From UBA12474 sp964549625 (GTDB lineage Bacteria; Babelota; Babeliae; Babelales; Babelaceae), in the NCBI GenBank assembly GCA_964549625.1, contig CAZJVA010000001.1, forward strand, positions 263,316-327,315: a stretch of 64,000 nucleotides of DNA. The letters run 5' to 3'. This document shows, piece by piece, positions 41,854-51,073 of this stretch. Position 1 is the first letter of the stretch. Every line of letters begins with the position of its first letter. The notes beneath the pieces were generated by a model that saw only the letters and a list, made by a program, of their open reading frames with translations, was not told where the DNA came from and made no database searches. The translations under genes and the position numbers were made by a program.

Positions 41854-44349
41854 TCAGTTTCTTTTTTTCTTGCTAGCTTTCTGGGGCTGTGTGAGTACTG
41901 CGTCTAGTACTGATTGCACATGATCAACGAAGTTTATTGTAAGGCCGAGAGAAAGCTCTTCTTGAAGCTTTTCAACCTCTTCTTTGTTTTCTGCAGGTAC
42001 AAAAACTTCTTTGATTTCGTGTTGTTCGGCCGCAATCAATTTTTCTTTTAGTCCACCAACGCCTAATACTCGTCCGCGCAAGGTTATTTCACCGGTCATG
42101 GCAATGTATGGTTTAAATGGTGCGTGAGTAATAGCAGATGTAACAGCGCAGCAGAGTGCAATACCGGCAGACGGACCGTCTTTGGGGGTTGCGCCTTCTG
42201 GCACATGTACATGAATATCATGCTGTGAAAAGAAATCTTTTTTGATTCCGAGCTGTTGGCTAACAGATTTAATATAACTGAGAGCGGCATGTGCAGATTC
42301 TCGCATGACATCTCCCAATTGGCCGGTTAGCGTGACTTCGCCTTTGCCTGGGACAACGGTGGCTTCGATTTCAAGGATATCGCCGCCAAGCTCCGTCCAT
42401 GCAAGGCCCGTTGCGCAGCCAACTAAATTCTCCTGCTCTGCAAGACCGCGTCGCTTAAAGAGCGGAACACCAAGCCAAGATCGGCATAACGCAGGGGTTA
42501 TGGTGATAACCTTGTTGTGTTGTGATTCGTGATCTTTGGCCGTAAGAAGTTCGGCGATTACTTTACGTATTAATTTTGCTAATACCCGCTCAAGCTGTCG
42601 TACCCCAGCCTCTTTGGTGTACTGACTTATGACAAACGAGAGAACGGTCGGAGAGAGTTTAAACTGACGTGCGGGCAGGTTGTATTCTTTGAGAAGCTTT
42701 GGGATGAGAAATTTGCGTGCGATGTGCAATTTTTCTTCTTCGGTGTAGCTAGAGAGGCTAATGACTTCCATGCGATCAAAGAGCGGGTATGGTATTCCAT
42801 CGATGCTGTTTGCTGTTGCGATAAACATCGTTTTGGAAAGGTTGTATGCAACTTCGAGATAGTTATCAACAAAGTTTTTATTTTGCTCTGGATCAAGTAC
42901 CTCAAGAAGGGCCGAAGCTGGATCACCATAGATGTCTTGGGACATTTTGTCGATTTCATCGAGCAGAATAACAGGATTTGTTGTTTTGAGATTGGCTAGA
43001 GCTTGAATGAATTTTCCTGGCATGGCGCCAACATAGGTGCGTCGATGGCCTCGAATTTCTGATTCGTCGCGTGTTCCGCCTAGTGAGATTCGTGCAAATT
43101 CTCTACCAAGTGCGGCTGCAATGGAGCGTGCAAGAGATGTTTTGCCCACGCCCGGAGGCCCCACAAGACAGACTATTGGAGAACGAGAAAGCTCAGGATT
43201 GAATTTTTTTGCAGCGATAAATTCAAGGATGCGTTCTTTGACCTTTTGTAGCCCATAATGATCTCGGTCTAAGATGCGCTCAGCTTGTACGAGGCTTATG
43301 CGATCTTTGCTTTCTTTGTGCCAAGGTAGTTGTAGTATCCAATCAATATAGTTACGGCTTACTGAAGCTTCGGCGGATAGAGATGGCATCTGCTCAAGGC
43401 GCCGTAGTTCGCGCTCAATTTTGGCATGCACCGCTTCTGGGAGGCGGGCTTTGCTTATCTTTTGAAGTAGCGCATCTTGCTCTGCCTCTTGATCATCTCG
43501 CCCAAGTTCTTTGTTTATGGCCTTTATTTGTTCGTTGAGATAGTATTCACGCTGATTTTTTTCGACCTGCATTTGAACGCGTCCGCGGATGCGTTCCTCA
43601 ATCTTTACGATTTCAACTTCGCGTTCTAATAGCTCAATAAGTGCCATAAGTTGATGTTTAAGGCTGGTCGCTTCAAGTAATAATTGTTTGTCTCGAAATC
43701 CTAAACCATTATGGGCACTTAGCGTGTCAGCTCCAACGGCGATGTTTTCAAAATCCTGAAGATTGTGTGAAAGGTTGTTCTGGTTTTGCGCATGCAGGTT
43801 AACATAGGTTTTGTAGACTTGCTTGGCACGACGCCAGAGCGCGTGAATTTCGGCACTGCTTTGATCATCTTGGTAGCTAAAGGAGTATCCGTTTGCCGTC
43901 CAAATACCATTTTGCTCGGTAGTTTCTTGGATTGAAAATCGACAGATCCCTTCGACCAAGACTTTTACGGCTCCTTTGGCCATGGGAAGTACTTGTATGA
44001 TGTTGGCTCGAGTACCCGTTAAGAAGATATCTTCTTCTTCTGGATCTTCGATGGAAGGATCATTTTGGGTTACTAGACAGATGCTTGTTTTGTTTGCAGC
44101 AGCATATTCAATAGCTTTTATCGATCGTGGTCGACCGATAATTAAAGGAATGACGCTTTGTGGAAAGAGAACAACGTTTTTAAGGGGAATGATGGGAAGG
44201 TCATGCTGCTTGTCTTGGTTTTCTAAGAGGTGTTGTTCGTGTGTTTCTTGCCTGGTTTGAAAGCGTGTGGAATCGATGCTTTTTTTGTTCATAACAACTT
44301 TGGTTTTTGATATTAGAGACAATAGCTTCTTAGTTGATGTTTTACCCAT
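41854..44349 (-). CDS. lon: ATP-dependent protease Lon
   Basis: 831 residues from the ATG at 44349, which has AGGAAGAG upstream; another ATG 19 codons later is possible. The N-terminal LON substrate domain (LPIIPLKNVVLFP), AAA module with Walker A GPPGVGKTS and Walker B PVILLDEIDK, and the C-terminal Ser-Lys protease domain with PKDGPSAG and the lysine in GLKEKL are all complete. It degrades misfolded and regulatory proteins in the cytoplasm. A poorly conserved leader of about 45 residues precedes the LON domain. Confidence 0.95.
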   Translation of the reverse strand: MGKTSTKKLLSLISKTKVVMNKKSIDSTRFQTRQETHEQHLLENQDKQHDLPIIPLKNVVLFPQSVIPLIIGRPRSIKAIEYAAANKTSICLVTQNDPSIEDPEEEDIFLTGTRANIIQVLPMAKGAVKVLVEGICRFSIQETTEQNGIWTANGYSFSYQDDQSSAEIHALWRRAKQVYKTYVNLHAQNQNNLSHNLQDFENIAVGADTLSAHNGLGFRDKQLLLEATSLKHQLMALIELLEREVEIVKIEERIRGRVQMQVEKNQREYYLNEQIKAINKELGRDDQEAEQDALLQKISKARLPEAVHAKIERELRRLEQMPSLSAEASVSRNYIDWILQLPWHKESKDRISLVQAERILDRDHYGLQKVKERILEFIAAKKFNPELSRSPIVCLVGPPGVGKTSLARSIAAALGREFARISLGGTRDESEIRGHRRTYVGAMPGKFIQALANLKTTNPVILLDEIDKMSQDIYGDPASALLEVLDPEQNKNFVDNYLEVAYNLSKTMFIATANSIDGIPYPLFDRMEVISLSSYTEEEKLHIARKFLIPKLLKEYNLPARQFKLSPTVLSFVISQYTKEAGVRQLERVLAKLIRKVIAELLTAKDHESQHNKVITITPALCRSWLGVPLFKRRGLAEQENLVGCATGLAWTELGGDILEIEATVVPGKGEVTLTGQLGDVMRESAHAALSYIKSVSQQLGIKKDFFSQHDIHVHVPEGATPKDGPSAGIALCCAVTSAITHAPFKPYIAMTGEITLRGRVLGVGGLKEKLIAAEQHEIKEVFVPAENKEEVEKLQEELSLGLTINFVDHVQSVLDAVLTQPQKASKKKRN

Positions 44350-44446
44350 GCTGCTCTTCCTAAATCTTAGCCTAACAGACTCAAGCATATTGTATAGGGA
44401 TTCTTTGGATGGAGTCTGTGAGTGTTGAAATTTTTGATAGGGTGGA

Positions 44447-44475
44447 TGTACAAGTTTGTTTTTTTCGTTTATACT
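44447..44475 (+). promoter_or_regulatory. Likely promoter of the first ATP/ADP translocase gene
   Basis: TGTACA (44447-44452), a 17-nt spacer and TATACT (44470-44475). The transcript leader would be about 120 nt long before the start codon. Confidence 0.5.
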
Positions 44476-44599
44476 TCGGTGCTGGATGCTTGTTTGGTCT
44501 GAAATGTTTTTAAGACATAGAGAACAGCGGCTCCCCTATCCGTGTTTCACGTGTATTGTGCAAAAATCAATGGTCTTCTTTTAGAAAGGACAAGAGACG

Positions 44600-45979
44600 A
44601 TGAGTAGTCTTTTAATCGGGTTGGTAGCGGCACTTGTTGCGCTTCCAGCGCTTTATATGACAGGAATTTTGCAAAAAGCGCTACGTTTTATCTATGGTGA
44701 CTTTACTTCAAATGAAGTTAAAAAGTTTGTCTCATATGGTTTTTTGTTTTTCATCATTATTGGTACGTATTGGCTACTTCGTTGTGCCAAAGATCCTATC
44801 TTTAATGCGTTTGTTGGCGCAGAATCTATTTGGCTTGCAAAAATTGTCTCGCTCTTAGTTATTTTCCCTATCGTTGCGGGTTATAGCTATTTGGTAGATA
44901 TGTTTCCTCGTCACCGTCTTTTCTATGCAATTGCAGCAATCTACATTGTATTGTTTGTTGGCATTGCCTTTTTGATGGGCAGCTCTGTCTATGGCATGGG
45001 CGCGCCAGCAGCCAATCGCTGGGGATTGTTGGGCTGGTTCTCATATGTGATGATTGAGAGTTTCGGCTCATTGGTTGTTGTGCTCTTTTACTCGTTTATG
45101 GCCGATACAACTACGCCTGAAGCTGGTAAAAAGGCATTCTTTATCACAGCAACGTTTGGGCAGGTTGGAGCGATTTTAGGCTCCTATGCAACGGGTGTAA
45201 TTGCGCGCTCTTTGAGTGTTCCTCAGGTGCTTTTTGCTGCTGCAGCGGCTGTTGCTCTGATTCCACCAATGGTTGCCTTTATTATGTGGTTTATTCCTAA
45301 GGGTGAGTTTGCAGGGTATCAAGCCAAAGGTGGCGAAGCGAAGAAAACAAAGCCAGGTTTTGTTGAAGGATTCAAACTGTTTCTTTCTGAGCCTTATTTG
45401 CTTGGGATCTTTATCTGGGTATCTGCGTTTGAAGTTATTGCAACGGTCTTTGATCTTCAGTTCAAAGTATTGATTATGCGCGAAGTTGGTGACAACGCTG
45501 CTGAATTTGCTCGTTGGACATCTGATTTTGGTGTTACGGTTGCTACCTTGGCGTTGATCTCGCTGCTCTTGGGTGTTGGAAATATTGGCCGTCGTTTGGG
45601 TCTGACTCTTTCGTTGGTGATATTACCTATTTTGATGGCGGCAAACGCTTTTGTAATGTTTGTTTCGCCGGTAGTACAGGTAGCATTCTGGGTTATGGTT
45701 GCCTCAAAAGGTATCAACTATGCATTCGGTCAGCCATCTAAGGAGCAGTTGTTTATTCCAACGTCCCGTGAAGCCCGATACAAGTCAAAAGCTTGGGTTG
45801 ATTCCTTCGGTTCACGTGGCTCAAAAGCTATGGGCTCACTGATAAAAGGTTTTGCTGGTGGTTCAGCCGCACTTTTATTGGGAACCGCTATTGGCATCAG
45901 CGCAATCTGGGTTGTTGCTTCGTTATACCTTGGTAAGAAGGCAACACAGGCCGTGGCGAACAACGAGGTTGTTTGTTAG
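44600..45979 (+). CDS. ATP/ADP translocase (NTT/Tlc family), paralogue 1
   Basis: 459 residues, about 11-12 membrane segments. GTYWLLRCAKDPIFNAFVG, SFMADTTTPEAGKKAFF, GINYAFGQPSKEQLFIPTSREARYKSKAWVD and DSFGSRGSKAMGS are the family's conserved blocks (written here in parts). Such carriers exchange host ATP for ADP in rickettsiae, chlamydiae and other intracellular bacteria. This copy is the most diverged of the three. It is monocistronic with a terminator. Specificity (ATP/ADP or other NTP) cannot be read by eye. Confidence 0.9.
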   Translation: MSSLLIGLVAALVALPALYMTGILQKALRFIYGDFTSNEVKKFVSYGFLFFIIIGTYWLLRCAKDPIFNAFVGAESIWLAKIVSLLVIFPIVAGYSYLVDMFPRHRLFYAIAAIYIVLFVGIAFLMGSSVYGMGAPAANRWGLLGWFSYVMIESFGSLVVVLFYSFMADTTTPEAGKKAFFITATFGQVGAILGSYATGVIARSLSVPQVLFAAAAAVALIPPMVAFIMWFIPKGEFAGYQAKGGEAKKTKPGFVEGFKLFLSEPYLLGIFIWVSAFEVIATVFDLQFKVLIMREVGDNAAEFARWTSDFGVTVATLALISLLLGVGNIGRRLGLTLSLVILPILMAANAFVMFVSPVVQVAFWVMVASKGINYAFGQPSKEQLFIPTSREARYKSKAWVDSFGSRGSKAMGSLIKGFAGGSAALLLGTAIGISAIWVVASLYLGKKATQAVANNEVVC

Positions 45980-46008
45980 TTGTCTTTAGGTAATAGATTG
46001 TGAAGATG

Positions 46009-46050
46009 AAAAGGCTCCTTAAGCAAATCTTGCTTGTGGAGCCTTTTTCT
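46009..46050 (+). terminator. Terminator after the first translocase gene
   Basis: AAAAGGCTCC (46009-46018) pairs with GGAGCCTTTT (46038-46047), with an inner AAGCAA/TTGCTT stem, ending in a T-rich run. Confidence 0.88.
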
Positions 46051-46180
46051 CTTTTAGAGGAGAGTAGTTTTGGGGCATTAAACCTTTGTGTTGTGAGAAG
46101 GTTTTTTATTTCCGTGGGGAGCATGGTATGCGTTGCGCGTGCGCAAAGGGAGATTATAGGTTAATTTGAGGGCGGGGATT

Positions 46181-47617
46181 ATGAATTTGCTGCGTCGGTG
46201 GAATTCTTTGGTATCAGCGTTTTTTGGGGAAGATCCTGTTGAGCGAAAAAAGATTTTAATCTTGGTGTTTTCTTTTTTTGCAGTCATCGGGGGGTATACG
46301 ATTATAAAAGAGTTTAAGGACACGGTTTTTATGAGTGTTGTTGGGCTCGATTATCAACCAAAAGCCAAGATTATGGCGATCTTTCTTTTGATTCCTCTTG
46401 TGTTTTTGTATTCACGATTAGTGGATATTTTGCAGCGTCACCAGGTTTTGATTTTTATGTCAACCGCCTATGCTTTCGTGGGGCTTGTTTTGGCGTATCT
46501 TTTAGGACATCCAACTATTGGGTTGCCAAATACTGATTCGAGTCCGTGGCGCCTCTTTGGCTGGTTTTTTTACTTCTTTTGTGAAGCCTACTCGCCGTTT
46601 GTTCTCAGTGTATTGTGGTCTTTTGTTAACTCGATTACTACTCCAGATAGCGTTAAAAACGGATATATTACCTTTACTATAGCCTCTAAGATTGGTGGGA
46701 TGTTTGCTGCGAGTATTTCCTGGTATCTTCTAAATCTTCAGTGTTCTGGGGTGACAATCTGTTCTGATGCGGGTATGTTCCAGATTATTTTTTCTGGTAT
46801 GTCCCTGCTGCTATGCCTTGTTCCTTTAGTAGTTATATATCTGGTTCGAGTAATTCCAAAATCTCATTTGGTTGGTTACAAAAAAGCGTATCAATATGAT
46901 GAGAAACAGGAAAAAGCGGGGCAGTTGGAGCTTGGATTCTGGCGTGATGCGTGGCGAACCTTTAGGGGCATGTTTTCTGGGTTATATGTTATTTTGCGGT
47001 ATCCTTATGTTTTTGGCATATTCTTGATGCTCTTTTTCTGGGATATTGTTAACTCAACATATAATTATATGCGTTTGGGTGTGGTGCGCGAGACTTCAAT
47101 AGGGGTTGTGCGTATGGGTGAGGACCTTTTTAGTCAGGTCTTCTTTATGCATCTTATTGGCTTGATTATTGTATTAGTCGGTACTAAGACGCTTGTCTCA
47201 TTTATTGGTATGCGGCGTAGTTTAGTAATGATTCCGGTGACGATCGGAACAGTTGTATTTGCTTATCTGTTCTCTGGTGGGGCACTTCCTATTTGGATAG
47301 CGTTTGTTATTATGCGTGCCTTTAATTATGCCTTTGCCTACCCATTGCGTGAGGGGTTGTATATTCCTACAACGAAAGATACGAAGTTTAAAGCCAAGAG
47401 CTGGATTGATAGTTTTGGATCAAAACTTGCTAAGGCGAGTGGGAGTTCGTATATTATGCTTTCACAGCAGATTGTAGCTTCTGGTTTTATCTCGTCTTTT
47501 TCTTTAAGTGTTGGTTTTTATGGCATTCTTGTGGGGTGTTGGGCCCTTGTAGCTGGTCTTCTTGGGCGCAAGTATGAGCGAGTTATTGCTAAGAATGAGA
47601 TTGTTGGAGCAAAATAA
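46181..47617 (+). CDS. ATP/ADP translocase-family carrier, paralogue 2
   Basis: 478 residues from the ATG at 46181 (GGGCGGGGA upstream). It has 11-12 membrane segments and the family's GGYTIIKEFKDTVFMSVVG and YPLREGLYIPTTKDTKFKAK blocks. It is close to paralogue 3: both begin with a FGEDPVER motif and share HPTIGLPNTDS, which paralogue 1 lacks. It was probably duplicated before divergence. It may carry other nucleotides, but this is not shown by the sequence. Confidence 0.9.
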   Translation: MNLLRRWNSLVSAFFGEDPVERKKILILVFSFFAVIGGYTIIKEFKDTVFMSVVGLDYQPKAKIMAIFLLIPLVFLYSRLVDILQRHQVLIFMSTAYAFVGLVLAYLLGHPTIGLPNTDSSPWRLFGWFFYFFCEAYSPFVLSVLWSFVNSITTPDSVKNGYITFTIASKIGGMFAASISWYLLNLQCSGVTICSDAGMFQIIFSGMSLLLCLVPLVVIYLVRVIPKSHLVGYKKAYQYDEKQEKAGQLELGFWRDAWRTFRGMFSGLYVILRYPYVFGIFLMLFFWDIVNSTYNYMRLGVVRETSIGVVRMGEDLFSQVFFMHLIGLIIVLVGTKTLVSFIGMRRSLVMIPVTIGTVVFAYLFSGGALPIWIAFVIMRAFNYAFAYPLREGLYIPTTKDTKFKAKSWIDSFGSKLAKASGSSYIMLSQQIVASGFISSFSLSVGFYGILVGCWALVAGLLGRKYERVIAKNEIVGAK

Positions 47618-47691
47618 GGCGTGTGTTGCGCGGGCAATGATTTGCTTTTTTAGGCTATATTCGTCAAACTAATAAAAACAGATTATGTGGC

Positions 47692-47729
47692 GCTGGTGTC
47701 TTTAGTCGTTGACGCCAGCTCTTCTTTTC
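47692..47729 (+). terminator. Hairpin between the second and third carriers
   Basis: GCTGGTGTC (47692-47700) pairs with GACGCCAGC (47711-47719) apart from one G-T wobble, followed by the T-rich TCTTCTTTTC. Confidence 0.6.
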
Positions 47730-47813
47730 AGGTTTAATCCTGTTAATTGTGCTAATTAGTGACGTCTTTAAAAAATTTTGATTTTTAGTTTTTCTGGGGA
47801 TTGGGAACAGTAT

Positions 47814-49247
47814 ATGAAATGGGTTCGCTCATTGTATGAATTTGTATTTGGTGAAGATCCGGTTGAGCGTCAAAAAGTGTTGCTTCTGGGGTTTTCTTTT
47901 TTCGCGGCGATCGGCAGCTATACATTAGCGAAAGAATTAAAAGATTCCATCTTTATGAGTGTTGTGGGGTATGAATACCTTCCTGAGGCTAAGTTTTGGT
48001 CCATTTTTGTCTTAATTCCTCTTGTGTTTGTTTATTCTCGTATCGTGGACGTACTTAAGCGCCATCAGGTTCTTATGTTGATGGCGGCATTATATGCTGT
48101 TGGTGGACTTGTTTGCGCGTACTATTTTGGGCATCCAACTATTGGGCTTCCTAATACAGATTCTGGGCGTGGCCGTTTGTTTGGTTGGGTCTTCTACTTT
48201 TTTGTTGAAGGGTATTCGCCCTTTTTGGTTAGTGTTATTTGGGCATTTGTTAACTCTGTCATGAAACCAGATTCTGTTAAAAGTAGTTATGTTGCTTTGA
48301 CCGCTTTAAAGCTTTTGGGTGGTGTTTTTACAGCCTTTTTGGCCTGGGCATTTTTGACTTTGCAGTGTAGCCACTGTGTTGAAGTTTCAGATGTTGTGAG
48401 TTATCAAATTTTGATGATTTTTGCAGCGCTTTTGCTTGCTCTTATTCCCTTGTTTTGCCGGATTTTGGTGCGTACTGTCCCCAGGGACCGTTTGCATGGG
48501 TATGAAAAAGCCTATCAATATGAAAAACATCAGGAGGAGGAGCAGGGTAAAATTACTGGTTTTGTCCCTATGATGAAGGACCTCTTTAATGGAATGTTTT
48601 CGGGCGTGTATGTTTTGGTGCGTTATCCGTACGTTTTTGGGATCTTTTTGCTGAGCTTTTTTTGGGAAGTTGTCAATGTCAGCTTTAACTATGTGCGTCT
48701 TGGTGTTGGGCAAACGGTTGCCGCTGGCTCGGTAACCAAGCTTGGTGCATATCTGTATGGGCAGATTTTCTTTGTCCAGCTCGCAGGCTTTCTTGTTGTT
48801 TTGCTGGGCGCTCGGGCCCTTGTTGAGCGGCTCGGAATTCGGCGTAGTCTTATGACTGTTCCTTTGGTAACAGGTGGAATGATTTTGGCCTATTTATGGC
48901 TTGATGGATTGCTTTCTATTGGGGTTACCTATATTATTATGCGGTCTGTTAATTATGGCGTGGCTGGTCCATTGCGTGAAAGTCTTTATATTCCAACTAC
49001 CAAGGCAACTAAGTTTAAAGCTAAAACCTGGATCGATGGATTTGGTGCTAAGTTAGCGAAGGCTTCCGGAAGTGGTTACAATATCTTTACTGCATATGTT
49101 CTACGCAATGGTTTCGTGAGCGAGTTTTTCTTGCATAGCGTTTTCTTTGGTGGAATTGTTGCCGTTTGGACATTGGTAGCAAGTTTGATGGGGCAGACCT
49201 ACGAGCGTACGATCAAGCGTGGATCGGTTATTGGGGCGTCCGAGTAG
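47814..49247 (+). CDS. ATP/ADP translocase-family carrier, paralogue 3
   Basis: 477 residues from the ATG at 47814, whose N-terminus lines up with paralogue 2 (KWVRSLYEFVFGEDPVERQK). The same conserved blocks follow, including GSYTLAKELKDSIFMSVVG and GPLRESLYIPTTKATKFKAK. It is in tandem with paralogue 2, and its start lies about 95 nt after a possible terminator. Substrate unknown. Confidence 0.9.
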   Translation: MKWVRSLYEFVFGEDPVERQKVLLLGFSFFAAIGSYTLAKELKDSIFMSVVGYEYLPEAKFWSIFVLIPLVFVYSRIVDVLKRHQVLMLMAALYAVGGLVCAYYFGHPTIGLPNTDSGRGRLFGWVFYFFVEGYSPFLVSVIWAFVNSVMKPDSVKSSYVALTALKLLGGVFTAFLAWAFLTLQCSHCVEVSDVVSYQILMIFAALLLALIPLFCRILVRTVPRDRLHGYEKAYQYEKHQEEEQGKITGFVPMMKDLFNGMFSGVYVLVRYPYVFGIFLLSFFWEVVNVSFNYVRLGVGQTVAAGSVTKLGAYLYGQIFFVQLAGFLVVLLGARALVERLGIRRSLMTVPLVTGGMILAYLWLDGLLSIGVTYIIMRSVNYGVAGPLRESLYIPTTKATKFKAKTWIDGFGAKLAKASGSGYNIFTAYVLRNGFVSEFFLHSVFFGGIVAVWTLVASLMGQTYERTIKRGSVIGASE

Positions 49248-49262
49248 ATTGATGATAAAATT

Positions 49263-49290
49263 TTGCAAAATGTGGCTAATGCGCTACATT
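49263..49290 (+). promoter_or_regulatory. Promoter of rpsB
   Basis: TTGCAA (49263-49268), a 16-nt spacer and TACATT (49285-49290). The leader of about 100 nt that follows can form stems, e.g. GGCTTGTGCC with GGCGCAGCC (about 49329-49367), as expected for a ribosomal-protein leader that S2 might bind. Confidence 0.5.
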
Positions 49291-49393
49291 AATACCGTAT
49301 GTTTGGATCCTGTTACCTTTTTCAGGTGGCTTGTGCCGCTTATAGTTTGGCGCAGCCAGGTAGCAGTAGAAATAACCTGTGGAGAATAATCTT

Positions 49394-50386
49394 ATGTTAG
49401 ATTTGAAGAAGCTTATTGAGGCCGGTGTTCAGTTTGGGCATCAGACCTGGCGTTGGTCGCCGAATATGCGTCAGTATATTTGGGGCAAGAAAGATGGGGT
49501 TCACCTCATTGACGTTTCTAAGACAGCGATTCAGGCTGAAAAAGCAGCTCAATTTCTCGAATCAATAGCGGCTGAAGGCAAGCAAATTCTTTGGGTTGGC
49601 ACCAAGCGGCCAGCACAGGGTGTGATTGAAAGTGTTGGCGAGCGCTTTAAGGCTCCTTACGCTACGCATCGCTGGGTTGGTGGTACGTTGACCAACTATT
49701 CGCAAGTGAAAAAATCTGTTGCAAAGCTTTTGCATCTTGAAGAAGTTATTGCTAAAGCATCCACTGATGAGCGTCAGATGTACACGAAAAAGGAACTGGG
49801 AAGCTTCCAAAAAGTTGTTAATCGTCTACGTGCAAGTGTTGGTGGTTTGATTAACCTTCGTTGGCCTGTCGGTGCTGTCGTTATTGTTGATGCAAAAAAA
49901 GAAGCAACAGCAATCAAAGAAGCAGCGGTAATGGGCGTTCCGGTTGTTGCGCTGGTTGATACCAACAGCAGCCCTGAGGGTGTTTCAATTGTTATTCCTG
50001 CTAACGATGATATTGAACGCTCCATCCGTCTTATTGTAGATGAGTTGGCTGAAGCAGTTGCTCGTGGCAAGGAGCGTGCAAAAGAAGAAAAAGTTGAAGA
50101 TGTTCTTGAAGTTTCTGCGGATCAGGCGGCTGGCGAAGAAGAAGAGACAGAAGGGGCTCGTCGTGGTTCACGTACGCGTCGTCCTGCCACTCGTCGTGTA
50201 AGCGCAGGTGAACAGGAAAAGGCTGAGCGTAAAGCTGCAACAGCGCCTAAAAAGGCTGCGGTAGGGGCGAAGGCTGAAAAACCGGCTCCTCGTAAAACAG
50301 CGGTGAAGAAGGTTTCGGCAACTGATGAATCCAAAGATTCAGAAAAAAAAGCTGAAGAATCAGTAGTTGCTGAGGGCGCAGAATAA
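49394..50386 (+). CDS. rpsB: 30S ribosomal protein S2 with a long basic C-terminal tail
   Basis: 330 residues from the ATG at 49394 (GGAG 9 nt upstream). Residues 1-225 are an ordinary uS2 (AGVQFGHQTWRWSPNMRQYI, THRWVGGTLTN, VGVPVVALVDTN-type blocks). About 100 further residues form a Lys/Ala/Glu/Arg-rich low-complexity tail. tsf, the usual partner downstream, is absent; tRNA-Ser comes next. Confidence 0.93.
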   Translation: MLDLKKLIEAGVQFGHQTWRWSPNMRQYIWGKKDGVHLIDVSKTAIQAEKAAQFLESIAAEGKQILWVGTKRPAQGVIESVGERFKAPYATHRWVGGTLTNYSQVKKSVAKLLHLEEVIAKASTDERQMYTKKELGSFQKVVNRLRASVGGLINLRWPVGAVVIVDAKKEATAIKEAAVMGVPVVALVDTNSSPEGVSIVIPANDDIERSIRLIVDELAEAVARGKERAKEEKVEDVLEVSADQAAGEEEETEGARRGSRTRRPATRRVSAGEQEKAERKAATAPKKAAVGAKAEKPAPRKTAVKKVSATDESKDSEKKAEESVVAEGAE

Positions 50387-50405
50387 TAGTACATTGAAAT
50401 GCATC

Positions 50406-50499
50406 GGAGAGGTGTCTGAGCGGTTGAAAGAGCACGATTGGAAATCGTGTATGTCCTGAATAAGGGGCATCGAGGGTTCGAATCCCTCTCTCTCCACCA
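50406..50499 (+). tRNA. tRNA-Ser (GGA)
   Basis: Acceptor GGAGAGG with TCTCTCC, encoded CCA (50497-50499), anticodon loop TTGGAAA giving GGA, and the long variable arm of class II tRNAs. It lies between rpsB and the SRP RNA. Confidence 0.96.
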
Positions 50500-50504
50500 A
50501 ATTT

Positions 50505-50589
50505 GGAAGAGTCTGCGAGAGGTAGCTGCAGAATCTGTCAGGTCCGAAAGGAAGCAGCAGGGGCAGTCAACTTTGTGCAGACTCTTTCC
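50505..50589 (+). ncRNA. ffs: 4.5S RNA (bacterial small SRP RNA)
   Basis: The ends pair (GGAAGAGTCTGC with GCAGACTCTTTCC) and the centre holds the SRP core GTCAGGTCCGAAAGGAAGC, where Ffh binds. The apical tetraloop reads GAAA instead of the more common GGAA, still a GNRA loop. About 85 nt, the usual size. It is only 5 nt after tRNA-Ser and is followed by a T-run that would end transcription. Confidence 0.95.
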
Positions 50590-50597
50590 TTTTTTTT
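50584..50597 (+). terminator. T-run terminator of the SRP RNA
   Basis: The end-pairing stem of the SRP RNA runs directly into a stretch of eight or more T residues. Confidence 0.75.
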
Positions 50598-50698
50598 GTT
50601 TTGCGTGTTTTTCCTGTCTTGAGTTTTGGTAATTATCCGATCATTTTTCTGTTAAGATAAAGAGCATGGCATAGATTTCTGGTTTAGGGGAAAGAGTC

Positions 50699-51013
50699 AT
50701 GAGCAAGTACTGCAAGGCGTGTAGCATGCCAATGCATCAAAAAGAAGATTTTGCTCTTGGTGATGAGCGGGCTGATTTTTGTCTTCATTGTGTTACCAAA
50801 GAGGGTTTTGTAAAATCGTGCGAGGAGATTTTTGAAGGCGGAGTCCAGTTTTTTATGAGTGTGCTTGGTGGTCAGCGTCAACTGGCTGAAAAGGTAACTC
50901 GAAAAAATATGAGCATGTTGCCGTATTGGCAAGATAATGCCTGTGCTATCTTGCAAGGAGAGATGGTCAGTGATGAAGAGTTTGCTGAAATTTTAAAAAA
51001 ATTAGCGGAATAG
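50699..51013 (+). CDS. Zinc-ribbon protein of unknown function
   Basis: 104 residues. Two cysteine pairs, CKAC (C5, C8) and CLHC (C28, C31), define a zinc ribbon close to the family known as putative zinc ribbon domain (Zn_ribbon_2). The rest is helical, with many Met and Gln. GGGGAAAGAG lies just before the ATG. It is the first gene after the SRP RNA and leads to dnaX, 60 nt on. Function unknown. Confidence 0.7.
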   Translation: MSKYCKACSMPMHQKEDFALGDERADFCLHCVTKEGFVKSCEEIFEGGVQFFMSVLGGQRQLAEKVTRKNMSMLPYWQDNACAILQGEMVSDEEFAEILKKLAE

Positions 51014-51073
51014 CGTTGCTGATTACATAAAAATAATAATAAAAAATCGCAGTATTTGTGTGGGATGGGTTTT

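Noticed and set aside
50438..50632. 64-codon reading frame with RGFESLSLH
   Set aside because: It is a translation of tRNA-Ser and the SRP RNA.
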